Shown piece by piece: positions 47,977-56,703 of a DNA stretch of 64,000 bases. This DNA is from Actinoalloteichus hoggarensis. Lineage in GTDB: Bacteria > Actinomycetota > Actinomycetes > Mycobacteriales > Pseudonocardiaceae. The stretch's first letter is position 1. Each line of letters begins with the position of its first letter. Made by a program: the position numbers and the translations under genes. The notes under the pieces were generated by a model. That model was not told the DNA's origin, ran no database searches, and was given only the letters and a program-made list of their open reading frames with translations. The DNA is taken from the NCBI RefSeq assembly GCF_002234535.1, contig NZ_CP022521.1, forward strand, positions 620,001 through 684,000, in the 5' to 3' direction.

Positions 47977-48636
47977 TCAACGCAGCGTGATCGTCAAGTC
48001 TTGAACCACGGAGGCGGCGGCCACGGCGGTGGCGACGTCACCGGGTAAGGCGACGATGACCAACCGGCCGTCATCCCGTGACTCATCCGGTGGTCGGACC
48101 GCGATGACCACGGCGTTCTCCGCCAGCACGGCTCCGGTGCCGAGATCCGGATCGACACCCACCACGTCCACGCGACGCCCCGGATGCAGCAGGTCGGCCA
48201 ACCCGCCGTCCGCCAGCCGGACGCCCACGGCGGAGGCGGTCTCCTCGCCCGCCGCGAGGGCGGTCACCGGCCTGCCGACCAATCGGACGTCGGTGAGGGC
48301 CTCACCACGCCGCGCGCCCCCCGCGAGCACCTGACCGACGACGTCGCCGTTGTCGGAGAGCAGTCCGTCCGGCGCCGAGTCGCTCGGCAGTCTGCCCGTC
48401 ACGACATCCTCGATCCGGAGGGCCGTGCCGGGAGCCAGATCCCGCACCGCGAACAGCGCGGGGACGGTGTCCTCCTCGGCCGAGTTCGCCGAGCGGATGG
48501 TCAGCGCGACGGCCAGCAAGGTCAGGGCGGCGGCGAGGACTCGCCGCAGCAGCAGCATCCGTGCCCATCGTGCGCCGGGAAGGCGGCGCGCCAGCCTGTC
48601 CCGGAGCCCCGGCCCCAGCCGTTCCCTCGATCCCAT
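47977..48636 (-). CDS. SAF-domain membrane-anchored protein (CpaB-like)
   Basis: A 219-residue protein. A TM anchor (RRVLAAALTLLAVALTIRSA) follows a basic N-terminus; an SAF domain comes next (ALFAVRDLAPGTALRIEDVV, GEALTDVRLVGRPV), then a CpaB/RcpC-like C-terminal part (GRRVDVVGVDPDLGTGAVLA). Such proteins are linked to Flp pilus assembly in some bacteria, but no pilus genes are visible here. The ATG 48636 follows GGGGAGGCAGATC. Confidence 0.82.
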   Translation of the reverse strand: MGSRERLGPGLRDRLARRLPGARWARMLLLRRVLAAALTLLAVALTIRSANSAEEDTVPALFAVRDLAPGTALRIEDVVTGRLPSDSAPDGLLSDNGDVVGQVLAGGARRGEALTDVRLVGRPVTALAAGEETASAVGVRLADGGLADLLHPGRRVDVVGVDPDLGTGAVLAENAVVIAVRPPDESRDDGRLVIVALPGDVATAVAAASVVQDLTITLR

Positions 48637-49350
48637 GATCTGCCTCCCCACCCAGTCCGCACCGTTTCGATCTGGGCGCGACGTTAGGCGGCTCGGACCA
48701 TCGGGCGCGAGCGAGTAGACCGCGCCTGTGGATGACTCGGTCGCTGTGGACAACTCGCCACCACCGCTGGCGAGATTCCGCAGTGGCAGCCGGGACGCCG
48801 CTGCCTGCAGACCGATCGGAACGCCCGCCCATCAGGCGGCGAGCCGGCCGGGAGAACTGATCGACCAGTCCGCTGCTGACGCGTGGACTAGGGAGGACAC
48901 CGTGATGTGCCGCGCAGGTCGCCGCCGAGAGACGGGCGTGAGGGGGCCCGGCGGACCTCAAGTCGGCGGTGGCCGTTCTGGCAGCCCATACCGCAAGATC
49001 GTTCGGTACGGCAAGGTCTGATCGGCCGCCGCGGAGGGCACGGCCGTCGAAGACCGGCACCGACGCGGCCTCGGCGTGCCCGACGCGGCACGGGGCTCGA
49101 CGGATGCCGCATCGATCCGGCGGCGTCTCCTGGGCGGATCGACCCGCCGGGGAAGCCGGCCCACGGCAGCGGTCGAGGTCGGTTCGGCGCCGAGGCGGGC
49201 GGCTGCGCCGCGGCATCCGACCGCTGCTAGGCGGGCGACGACGCCGTAGGCGACGAGGGCCGCCGTGCGGAGCCCGACGTCAGGACTTCCGCCACGAGAG
49301 GCCCGACCCGCAGACATCCGACGCGAGACGGCCGTGAGAAGCCCGACGGG
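48637..49350. other. Spacer between the SAF and FmdB-like genes
   Basis: About 710 bp without a convincing ORF. Overlapping frames in all directions look like GC shadows. I see no strong hairpin. Confidence 0.35.
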
Positions 49351-49719
49351 TCAGCTGGTCGCGGCGGCCTTGGCCGTGCCGCTCGACGTGGACGTGCTCG
49401 CCGTGGAGGAGCCGGGCCCGTTCCCGCCGCTGGAGGAGGAGCCCGAGGAGGACGACTCGCCGCTCTTCGCCGTGCCCGCCTCCGACTTCTTCTCCGAGCC
49501 GCCGGACTCCGCCTTGACGGTCGAGGCCGAGCCCTCGCCGGTGCCGCTGCGGCTGTCGGTGCGGTAGAAGCCGCTGCCCTTGAAGACGATGCCCACCGAG
49601 GAGAAGAGCTTGCGCAGGCGGCCCTGGCACTCCGGGCAGTCGGTCAGCGATGACTCGCTGAAGCGCTGCACCGCCTCGAAGCGGTGATCGCAGGCGGTGC
49701 ACGCATACTGATAAGTGGG
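49351..49719 (-). CDS. FmdB-family zinc ribbon protein
   Basis: A 122-residue protein with an N-terminal zinc ribbon (PTYQYACTACDHRFEAVQRF, then DCPECQGRLRKLFSSVGIVF and KGSGFYRTDSR) typical of the FmdB/CxxC_CXXC_SSSS family, and a Ser/Gly/Glu-rich disordered tail. The function is uncertain; members are suspected regulators or assembly factors. The start GTG 49719 follows GGAGGAG. The neighbour 5-FTHF cycloligase is on the same strand. Confidence 0.88.
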   Translation of the reverse strand, partial: PTYQYACTACDHRFEAVQRFSESSLTDCPECQGRLRKLFSSVGIVFKGSGFYRTDSRSGTGEGSASTVKAESGGSEKKSEAGTAKSGESSSSGSSSSGGNGPGSSTASTSTSSGTAKAAATS

Positions 49720-49796
49720 CACAGCGTCTCCTCCGGACATCTGCCGGCACTCGTGGAGTGAGAGTGCCAGATTAATAATGCGCCCTTGCGCGGGAA

Positions 49797-50459
49797 CTAT
49801 GCAAACGTCGACGCCGAATCGCCTGCCTGCGGAAGCCGGCGCAGCCCGCCGTGGGGGGTCAGCACCGACGTCATCAGCATGTCATGCGGTTCGGCGGGCA
49901 GCGGCACGTCGACATGTTCCTCGTCACGCACCACCGCCGCCACCGTCGCCGCCCGGTGCGCCCCGGGCAGCGACCGGTCGTAGTAGCCCCCGCCGCGCCC
50001 CAGCCGCACACCCGCGCGATCGACCGCCAGCGCGGGCACCAGCAGCAGCGACGCCCGCCCGATCGCCTCGACGCCGAGCCGGGGGCTCGCGGGCTCTCGC
50101 AGGCCGAACGGGCCCCTCCGCAGGCCCTGCGGCCCGGTGAACTCCGCCCAGTCCAGCGGCCCGACGCTCACGACGACAGGCAGCAGTACTCGGACGCCCG
50201 CCTCCCGCAGCGACTCCAGGCAGGCGATCGAGCCCGGCTCGGTCCGCACCGGAAGATAGGCGCAGACGGTCGCACCGGCCAGCTCCCCGGCCAGCTCGCG
50301 CAGGATGAGGGTGAGTGCCTCGGCCTCGGCGGCCCGTGTCGCCGCCGGGACCGCCCGCCGCGCCGCGCTCAGCGTGTCACGCCAGGCGTCCTTGGTGCGG
50401 AACGCGCGCGCCTCGCCGTAGCCCCCGAACGGGTGTTCCGACCTCGGATCGGCGTTCAT
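49797..50459 (-). CDS. 5-formyltetrahydrofolate cyclo-ligase
   Basis: 5-FTHF cyclo-ligase (220 aa) converts 5-formyl-THF + ATP to 5,10-methenyl-THF. The C-terminal signature VDRAGVRLGRGGGYYDRSLP is present, with RTEPGSIACLESLREAGVRV upstream. Start ATG 50459 (MNADPRSEHPFGG). It is divergent from galU, with 187 bp between them, the same arrangement as in mycobacteria. Confidence 0.93.
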   Translation of the reverse strand: MNADPRSEHPFGGYGEARAFRTKDAWRDTLSAARRAVPAATRAAEAEALTLILRELAGELAGATVCAYLPVRTEPGSIACLESLREAGVRVLLPVVVSVGPLDWAEFTGPQGLRRGPFGLREPASPRLGVEAIGRASLLLVPALAVDRAGVRLGRGGGYYDRSLPGAHRAATVAAVVRDEEHVDVPLPAEPHDMLMTSVLTPHGGLRRLPQAGDSASTFA

Positions 50460-50634
50460 GTCCTCGACCCTAGACGGTGCGGGGTGCTTCGACGGCCTGA
50501 CCTGCGTATTCGGCGGGAACGGCGGTCGGGACGGCGAGGCGGCGGGCGTCGCGCGGCGAGGTACGCCGACGACGGTCCGTCGCATCCTGTGTATCGGCGA
50601 TCATGATTCCGTCATCGGCGACCAGGGGTGCCGC

Positions 50635-50640
50635 TAGGCT
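50635..50640 (+). promoter_or_regulatory. Likely -10 for leaderless galU mRNA
   Basis: TAGGCT fits the actinobacterial TANNNT -10 and lies 6 nt before the galU ATG, so transcription would start at or next to the start codon. No Shine-Dalgarno is present, which fits a leaderless transcript. Confidence 0.5.
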
Positions 50641-50646
50641 CGCTCC

Positions 50647-51543
50647 ATGAGCCCGACGACTGCCTTCCGCACAGCGATCGTGCCCGCCGCAGGTCTGGGA
50701 ACCCGGTTCCTGCCCACGACCAAGTCGGTGCCGAAGGAACTGCTGCCCGTGGTCGACACGCCCGCCATCGAGCTCGTCGCGGCCGAGGCCGCCGAGGCGG
50801 GCGCCGAGCGGTTGGTCATCGTGACCTCGCCGGAGAAGTCCTCGGTCGCCGGACACTTCCAGTCCCGCCCCGACCTGGAGCAGACCCTCGCCGATCGCGG
50901 TAAGACGGCGCTGCTGGAGAAGGTGCGGCGAGCACCGGGCCTGCTGCAAGCCGAGGTCGCGATCCAGGAGCAGGCATTGGGCCTCGGTCACGCGGTGGCG
51001 TGTGCCCGCCCCAACCTGACCGAGGCGGATGACGCGGTCGCCGTGCTGCTGCCGGACGACCTGGTGCTGCCCACCGGGGCGCTGACCGCGATGGCGCGGG
51101 TGCGGGAACGGTTCGGCGGCAGCGTGCTGTGCGCGTTCGACATCCCGCGCGAACAGATCTCGGCCTACGGGGTGTTCGACGTCGATCCCACCGACACCGA
51201 TGACGTGCTGCGAGTCAAGGGCATGGTCGAGAAGCCCGCTCCGGAGGCCGCTCCGTCGACCTTCGCCGCCGCGGGACGGTACCTGCTGGACCGGGCCGTG
51301 TTCGACGCGCTGGACCGCATCACCCCAGGTGCGGGCGGTGAACTACAGCTCACGGACGCCGTCGCGCTGCTGATCGAGGAAGGCCATCCGGTGCACGTCG
51401 TCGTCCATCGCGGCGGCCGTCACGACCTGGGGAACCCGGGGGGCTTTCTGCGCGCCGCAGTGGACTTCGCCCTCGAGAACCCCGAGTATGGCCCCGAGCT
51501 GCGGGAATGGTTGAGTCAGAGGTTGTCCGACGCCGCGCGTTGA
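50647..51543 (+). CDS. galU: UTP-glucose-1-phosphate uridylyltransferase
   Basis: GalU (298 aa) makes UDP-glucose from UTP and glucose-1-P for cell-envelope and polysaccharide synthesis. The nucleotide-binding start AIVPAAGLGTRFLPTTKSVP, the KE in PKELLPVVDTP and VEKPAPEAAPSTFAAAGRYL are canonical. It probably has a leaderless start at ATG 50647. The glp/moeA-like gene follows 72 bp later. Confidence 0.96.
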   Translation: MSPTTAFRTAIVPAAGLGTRFLPTTKSVPKELLPVVDTPAIELVAAEAAEAGAERLVIVTSPEKSSVAGHFQSRPDLEQTLADRGKTALLEKVRRAPGLLQAEVAIQEQALGLGHAVACARPNLTEADDAVAVLLPDDLVLPTGALTAMARVRERFGGSVLCAFDIPREQISAYGVFDVDPTDTDDVLRVKGMVEKPAPEAAPSTFAAAGRYLLDRAVFDALDRITPGAGGELQLTDAVALLIEEGHPVHVVVHRGGRHDLGNPGGFLRAAVDFALENPEYGPELREWLSQRLSDAAR

Positions 51544-51615
51544 TCGCGTGGGAGCGACGGGACTCCTAGACACCGAGGGCGGTGCCCTCGCGCACAACGG
51601 TGAGGTCCGATAACG

Positions 51616-52839
51616 ATGAGGTCGGTAGACGAGCAGTTGGCCAGGGTGCTCGCCGCTGCCGTGCGGCCCTCCCCGGTCAGGGTGGCCATCTCCGAGGCGC
51701 AGGGTCTGCTCTGCGCCGAGGACGTGGTGGCCGAACGCGCCCTGCCAGGGTTCGACCAGGCGGCCGTGGACGGGTATGCCGCGCGCAGCGTGGACGTGCA
51801 GCAGGCCGCGGAGGAGCCGATCACCATGCCGGTGGTCGGCGAGATCGTCGCGGGCTCACGACAGCCGAGGAGGCTGCAGCCCGGCCAGCTGGTGCGAGTG
51901 AACACCGGTGCTCCGCTGCCGACCCTGGCCGACGCGGTGGTGCCCCTGGACTACACCGACGAGCATCCCGCGAAGGTCACCGTGAACCGTTCGGTGCCCT
52001 CGGCCGCCTTCGTGCGGCGGGAGGGCGAGGACGTGCAGACGGGCGACGTCGCGGTGCGCCGGGGCGCCGTGATCGGGGCGGCGCAGGTCGGGCTTCTCGC
52101 CGCGGTCGGGCGCAACAAGGTCCTGGTGCACCCGCGCCCCCGCGTGTCGATCATCTCGGTGGGTGAGGAGCTGGTCGACATCGATCGGACCCCCGGCGGC
52201 GGGCAGGTCTACGACGTCAACACCTATGCGCTCGCCGCCGCCGCCAGAGACGCGGGCGCAGAGGTGACCAGGGTCGGCATCGTCAGCGCCGAGACCAGAC
52301 GCCTGCACGAGGTCGTGGAGGGCAGGCTGCTGCTCTCCGAGGTCGTGGTCATCGTGGGCGGCGTCGGCGGCACGGTCGGCAAGGACGTGCGGGCCACTCT
52401 CGCGGAACTGGGCGACATCGACATGACCCGGGTCGCCATTCACCCCGGCTCCACCCAGGGCTTCGGCAGACTCGGGCCTGACCGGGTACCGACCTTCCTT
52501 CTGCCCGGCAATCCCGTGAGCGCGCTGGTCGTCTTCGAGGTACTGGTCAGGCCGCTGATCCGGGCCGCACTGGGCAAGAGCAACCCGTATCGACGGGTGA
52601 TCAACGCGGAGCTGCTGTCGCCGGTCTCCTCGACCAAGGGCCGCCGCGGCTACCTGCGCGGCCAGCTGCTGCGGGACCGGGGCAGCGAGCAGTATCTGGT
52701 GCAGCCGGTCGGTGCGGGCGGATCGCATCTGCTGGCCTCGTTGGCGGAGGCCAACTGTCTCATCGTCGTCGACGAGGACGTGACGGACCTCACCGCGGGG
52801 GAAGAGGTCCAGGTCAGTTTCCTGGCCCAGCGGGCCTGA
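51616..52839 (+). CDS. glp: Gephyrin-like molybdotransferase Glp/MoeA
   Basis: A 407-residue MoeA-fold protein. The MoeA N-terminal region (RSVDEQLARVLAAAVRPSPV, DQAAVDGYAAR), the MoCF-binding domain (SIISVGEELVDIDRTPGGGQ, VVIVGGVGGTVGKDVRATLA) and domain IV are present. Canonical MoeA has GGxSxG in that last segment; here it reads GGVGGTVG. The gene order galU-glp-rimJ-sepX/glpR matches the actinobacterial locus in which Glp binds FtsZ and a membrane receptor GlpR, so a divisome role is likely in addition to, or in place of, molybdenum insertion. Confidence 0.88.
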   Translation: MRSVDEQLARVLAAAVRPSPVRVAISEAQGLLCAEDVVAERALPGFDQAAVDGYAARSVDVQQAAEEPITMPVVGEIVAGSRQPRRLQPGQLVRVNTGAPLPTLADAVVPLDYTDEHPAKVTVNRSVPSAAFVRREGEDVQTGDVAVRRGAVIGAAQVGLLAAVGRNKVLVHPRPRVSIISVGEELVDIDRTPGGGQVYDVNTYALAAAARDAGAEVTRVGIVSAETRRLHEVVEGRLLLSEVVVIVGGVGGTVGKDVRATLAELGDIDMTRVAIHPGSTQGFGRLGPDRVPTFLLPGNPVSALVVFEVLVRPLIRAALGKSNPYRRVINAELLSPVSSTKGRRGYLRGQLLRDRGSEQYLVQPVGAGGSHLLASLAEANCLIVVDEDVTDLTAGEEVQVSFLAQRA

Positions 52840-53014
52840 CCGGTGCGCCCCCTGGTCGGGTCCGTTCGACCTGCACCCGGGCGACGAGTCCGTTCGATCG
52901 CCCCGCGGGCGGACACTCCGTCGCGGTACGGAGCGATACCGGCGTTCGGGTGAAAGCGCGGCGTACGGCGACGGCGAACGGCTCGCGTCGGCTCGCGATC
53001 GACATACTGGTGCG

Positions 53015-53656
53015 GTGCAGGGCGACGGACATCCTGGCTGGCCTGCCCGGCTGGGCGGCCTGAAAGTCCCGGCGGGGACGGTGACGTTACGGAGTCCCCG
53101 GCTGTGGGACGGGCCGGACTGGAGCCGCATCCGGTTGGCGGAACGAGACCATCTTCAGCTCTGGGAACCGTCCACTCCGGAGGGCTGGGAACAGCGCAAC
53201 GCCCTGTTCTCCTGGCCCGGGCAGTGGGCGGGGATGCGTCGGCTGGCCCGCCACGGCACCGCACTGCCCTTCGTCATCCTGGTCGACGGCGTCTTCGCGG
53301 GTCAGGTCACGGTGGGCAACATCGTCCGGGGCGCGCTCCGCTCCGGGTGGATCGGATACTGGGTGAGCAGGCGTCTGACCTGCGGCGGTGTCGCCAGTGC
53401 CGCCGTGGCACTCGTCGTCGACCACTGCTTCGGCGTCGCGGGCCTGCATCGACTCGAGGCGACCGTCCGGCCGGACAACGAGGCGAGCCTGCGGGTGTTG
53501 GAGAAGACCGGCTTCCGTCGGGAAGGTCTGTTCAGACGCTATCTCTACGTCGCCGAGATGTGGCGTGATCATGTCTGTCTGGCGATCACGGCGGAGGACG
53601 TCACCGCAGGCGCGGCGACCGCCCTGGTGCGCGACGGGCGGGCGGACTGGGAGTGA
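53015..53656 (+). CDS. rimJ: RimJ-like GNAT N-acetyltransferase
   Basis: A 213-residue GNAT protein of the RimJ type. The acetyl-CoA region is GWIGYWVSRRLTCGGVASAA and LHRLEATVRPDNEASLRVLE, KTGFRREGLFRRYLYVAEMW. RimJ acetylates the N-terminus of ribosomal protein S5 in E. coli; the substrate here is not known. The GTG start 53015 has no clear Shine-Dalgarno and may be leaderless. It lies between glp and sepX/glpR, as in mycobacteria. Confidence 0.88.
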   Translation: MQGDGHPGWPARLGGLKVPAGTVTLRSPRLWDGPDWSRIRLAERDHLQLWEPSTPEGWEQRNALFSWPGQWAGMRRLARHGTALPFVILVDGVFAGQVTVGNIVRGALRSGWIGYWVSRRLTCGGVASAAVALVVDHCFGVAGLHRLEATVRPDNEASLRVLEKTGFRREGLFRRYLYVAEMWRDHVCLAITAEDVTAGAATALVRDGRADWE

Positions 53657-54033
53657 ATCGTCGACTCCTCACGCCGCCGGGACGTCCGTCGATCGGATTC
53701 TCGGTGCCGCGGACCGGAAGATCGCGTCGGGGAGAGCCGCACACGCTCGCCGATCCGAACGGTGTGTCGTTGATCTCCTTCGTCCGGGTCGGCGGTGCGT
53801 GGCGAGTCGAGGCCGCAGGCGGAGTCGGGTCCGCGTGCCGCGCCCTTCCGTGCGCCGTCGGAGCAGCACGGAGAGTGGATGTTGAATGGCGTGCCCGTAA
53901 CTCGAATGGGCGATCATCGCCACAGTTCATGACGGGCTGCGACTCGGCGCGCCTCCGACACGGGTGTTACGCCTGTGGCTAGCGTGACGAGGGAATACGT
54001 GTGTCGTTCGTGGGTGGGGGGAGGTGACGGATC
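53657..54033. other. Spacer upstream of sepX/glpR
   Basis: About 380 bp without a convincing gene. A possible -10 TAGCGT near 53979 and the ribosome-binding site GGAGGTG before the sepX start are the only signals noted. Confidence 0.35.
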
Positions 54034-54936
54034 ATGCCGAGTTCGCTGATCTTCGCAGCTCTGGCGCTGGCCTGGCTCGTCGTGCTCGTGCCGATGATCG
54101 CTCGGCGGCGTCAGGAGGTGGTCCGGACCGCCGACTCCGCGCTGCAGGCGAGAGTCCTCCGTCGAGGGAAGAACCCGTCGGCGGCCGGTCGTCAGGAGAC
54201 CGTCGACCGTCAGGATGGTCTTGCGGCGGACCGCCGAGGCGCAGCGGGGCGGTCGCAGGTCGTCGACGATCCGGAGGAGGACCCTGACATGGCCCGACCC
54301 GACGCGAACTCCGGCCGGGAGTTCGAGGGGGAGAACGGCGAGGATCTCGACGACGAGTTCGAGGAGTACGCCGAGGAGCACACCGACGAGGAATGGCGTG
54401 CGCTGCACGGCGACGACGTGCGAGCAGGCAGACGCTACCGACCGGGCCGGGGCGGCTTCGATCCCGAGGCCGCGGCGCGACTGGCCAGGGCGAAGTACGC
54501 GCTCCGCCAGCGAATCGTGCTGCTCCTGCTGCTCGCCGCGATCACCACAGCGGTGCTCGCGGGCTTCCTGTCCCCCTGGATCTGGTGGGCACATGCCGCC
54601 GTCGACGTGACCTTCGTCGGTTACCTCAGCTACCTGCGCAGGCAGGTGCGCATCGAAGAGGAGGTGCGCAGGCGTCGGACCGCGCGGGTCGCCGAGGCCC
54701 AGCGGCGGGAGCAGCTGCTGCACGGCCAGGTTCGGTCGGTCGGCGACGTCGGCGCGGTCGGCGAGGACGGCCTGCCGACCAGGGCGAGCGGGATGATCGC
54801 CCAGGGAGCTTCCGAGCTCTCCCGGCGTCCCTCCCTCGAGGGCACCTACGCCCTCGAACTGGACGACGACGACCCGGCGTTCGACGACCTGGACTCGCCG
54901 CTGCCGATGACGTTCCGCCGTGCCGCGGGGGAATGA
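54034..54936 (+). CDS. sepX: Divisome membrane protein SepX/GlpR
   Basis: A 300-residue protein. TM1 is at the extreme N-terminus (SSLIFAALALAWLVVLVPMI), followed by a basic segment, a long acidic disordered region (GENGEDLDDEFEEYAEEHTD) and two TM helices near 165-205 (QRIVLLLLLAAITTAVLAGF, WIWWAHAAVDVTFVGYLSYL). The layout matches actinobacterial SepX/GlpR, which binds Glp and supports septation. The start ATG 54034 follows GGGGGGAGGTGACGG. Confidence 0.87.
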   Translation: MPSSLIFAALALAWLVVLVPMIARRRQEVVRTADSALQARVLRRGKNPSAAGRQETVDRQDGLAADRRGAAGRSQVVDDPEEDPDMARPDANSGREFEGENGEDLDDEFEEYAEEHTDEEWRALHGDDVRAGRRYRPGRGGFDPEAAARLARAKYALRQRIVLLLLLAAITTAVLAGFLSPWIWWAHAAVDVTFVGYLSYLRRQVRIEEEVRRRRTARVAEAQRREQLLHGQVRSVGDVGAVGEDGLPTRASGMIAQGASELSRRPSLEGTYALELDDDDPAFDDLDSPLPMTFRRAAGE

Positions 54937-55017
54937 TCACGTGGTGACCCGTGGGGTTCAGGGGGGTGCGCAAGGGGCCGTTCCATGCCTGCTATGCTTC
55001 CTGAGCACCACGAACAA

Positions 55018-55090
55018 GGGGCTGTAGCGCAGTTGGTAGCGCGTCTCGTTCGCATCGAGAAGGTCCGGGGTTCGATTCCCCGCAGCTCCA
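55018..55090 (+). tRNA. tRNA-Ala (anticodon CGC)
   Basis: A 73-nt cloverleaf. The acceptor GGGGCTG pairs with CAGCTCC (one G-U), the anticodon arm is TCTCG-TTCGCAT-CGAGA with anticodon CGC (reads GCG), and the T arm is CGGGG-TTCGATT-CCCCG. The discriminator is A and CCA is not encoded. Its 3' end is copied in the downstream 152-bp tandem repeats. Confidence 0.93.
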
Positions 55091-55524
55091 CAAGTAGACG
55101 GCTCGTGCCCGTGGAGGGCGCGGGCCGTTCTTGTTTTCGCGTGTTGGTGTGGGGGTGCGACCCCCACGCCCCGCTCGGGGGTGTGCCCCCGATCCCCCCT
55201 GGTGTGGTCGTGTCGGGTGGGCGGTTCGTGCCCGCAGCTCCACAGGTGGGTGGTTCGTGCCGGTGGAGGGCGCGGGCCGTTCTTGTTTTCGCGTGTTGGT
55301 GTGGGGGTGCGACCCCCACGCCCCGCTCGGGGGTGTGCCCCCGATCCCCCCTGGTGTGGTCGTGTCGGGTGGGCGGTTCGTGCCCGCAGCTCCACAGGTG
55401 GGTGGTTCGTGCCGGTGGAGGGCGCGGGCCGTTCTTGTTTTCGCGTGTTGGTGTGGGGGTGCGACCCCCACACCCCGCTCGGGGGTGTGCCCCCGATCCC
55501 CCCTGGTGTGGTCGTGTCGGGTGG
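55082..55524 (+). repeat. 152-bp tandem repeat (about 2.9 copies) seeded by the tRNA-Ala 3' end
   Basis: Copies begin GCAGCTCCACA at 55082, 55234 and 55386, exactly 152 bp apart, and are nearly identical. Each starts with the last bases of the tRNA gene and its flank, and contains two hairpins: GTGGGGGT-GCG-ACCCCCAC and TCGGGGG-TGTG-CCCCCGA. The first copy includes the true tRNA end. The third ends at about 55524. Proteins readable across the array are artefacts. No integrase or transposase is near. The repeats probably act as stacked terminators; how they arose is unknown. Confidence 0.85.
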
Positions 55525-55629
55525 ATGGCCTCCCTCGGGTGAGGGGATTCGTGCGGCTCGATGACTCGCGCCCTGGGGTGGATCGCCTCGCCGTGGCCGA
55601 GATCGTCCCCGTGGCATGATCAGCCTGCG

Positions 55630-56670
55630 ATGAGTGATCCTGCGGTCGAGGAGTTCGAACGTCATCGGCTGCGGGTGTTCGGGGTCGCCTATCGGATGCT
55701 GGGGTCGGCCGAGGAGGCCGAGGACGTCGTCCAGGACACGTTCCTCCGATGGCACGGTGCGCAGAGGTCGACGATCGGTACGCCCTCGGCATGGCTGGTC
55801 AAGGTGGCCACCAATCTCTGCCTGAATCGCCTCACCTCGGCGCGGGCTCGGCGCGAGCACTATGTGGGGCCGTGGCTGCCCGAGCCCGTTCTGACGGCGG
55901 ACGGAGCCCTCGGGCCCCTGGCCGCCGTGGAGCAGCGGGACATGGTCTCGTTGGCCTTCCTCGTACTGCTGGAGCGGCTCACCCCGACCGAGCGTGCGGT
56001 GTTCGTGTTGCGCGAGGCATTCGGCTACAGCCATCGCGACATCGCTCAGGTGCTCGAGCTGTCGGAGGCCAACTCCCGTCAGCTGTATCGGCGTGCTCGG
56101 CGGAGCCTGGCGGCATCCGACGCGGCGACCGGCACCGTGGCAACAGCCGACAGCAGGGCTGCAGCCGACGGGACAGCCGATGACGGGACAGCCGATGACA
56201 GGGTCGCAACCGACAGGGCAGCAGCCGAGAGGGCTGGTACCGGCCGACACGCCGCGGCCGAGGATCGGACGCGACATCGAGACCTGCTCGATCGCTTCCT
56301 CGTCGCAGCGCGGACCGGCGACCTGCCTGCCTTGGAACGGCTCTTGGCCGAGGACGTGGTGTCGTGGGCCGACGGTGGTGGCGAGGTCGGCGCGGCCCGC
56401 CGTCCCATCGTGGGTGCCTCAAGGGTGGCGCGGTACCTCCTCGGCGGCCTGACCGGCTTCGGGACTGACGGAAGACTGCTGGTCGCCGAGGTCAACGGCG
56501 TGCCCGCCGTGCTCGCCTGGCGCGGGCCTCACCTGTTGGGGGTGCTCGTGCCTGCCGCGGCCGACGGTGCGATCACGGCGATCCGCATCATCGCGAACCC
56601 GGCCAAGCTGAGGTTCGCCGCGGCCCAGGCCGTCGGCCTGTCACATCCGGCAGGGCTGTCCGGTTCGTAA
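55630..56670 (+). CDS. ECF sigma factor, ECF41/SigJ type with C-terminal SnoaL-like domain
   Basis: A 346-residue sigma factor. Region 2 is FERHRLRVFGVAYRMLGSAE and EEAEDVVQDTFLRWHG; region 4 is LERLTPTERAVFVLREAFGY, SHRDIAQVLELSEANSRQLY. A linker of about 50 residues rich in Ala/Asp/Thr (ADGTADDGTADD type repeats) leads to a SnoaL-like C-terminal domain (DLLDRFLVAARTGDLPALER). ECF41 factors use this domain instead of an anti-sigma factor and sit next to small metabolic genes, here an NAD(P)-binding protein. The linker repeats are unusual and could vary in length. Confidence 0.9.
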   Translation: MSDPAVEEFERHRLRVFGVAYRMLGSAEEAEDVVQDTFLRWHGAQRSTIGTPSAWLVKVATNLCLNRLTSARARREHYVGPWLPEPVLTADGALGPLAAVEQRDMVSLAFLVLLERLTPTERAVFVLREAFGYSHRDIAQVLELSEANSRQLYRRARRSLAASDAATGTVATADSRAAADGTADDGTADDRVATDRAAAERAGTGRHAAAEDRTRHRDLLDRFLVAARTGDLPALERLLAEDVVSWADGGGEVGAARRPIVGASRVARYLLGGLTGFGTDGRLLVAEVNGVPAVLAWRGPHLLGVLVPAAADGAITAIRIIANPAKLRFAAAQAVGLSHPAGLSGS

Positions 56671-56703
56671 CGGGTGACCCCGAGAAGAATCGGAAGGTGA
56701 CCC

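Noticed and set aside
55082-55524. CRISPR array or insertion sequence
   Set aside because: The repeat unit is 152 bp and contiguous, with no spacers, no cas genes, and no transposase or terminal inverted repeats.
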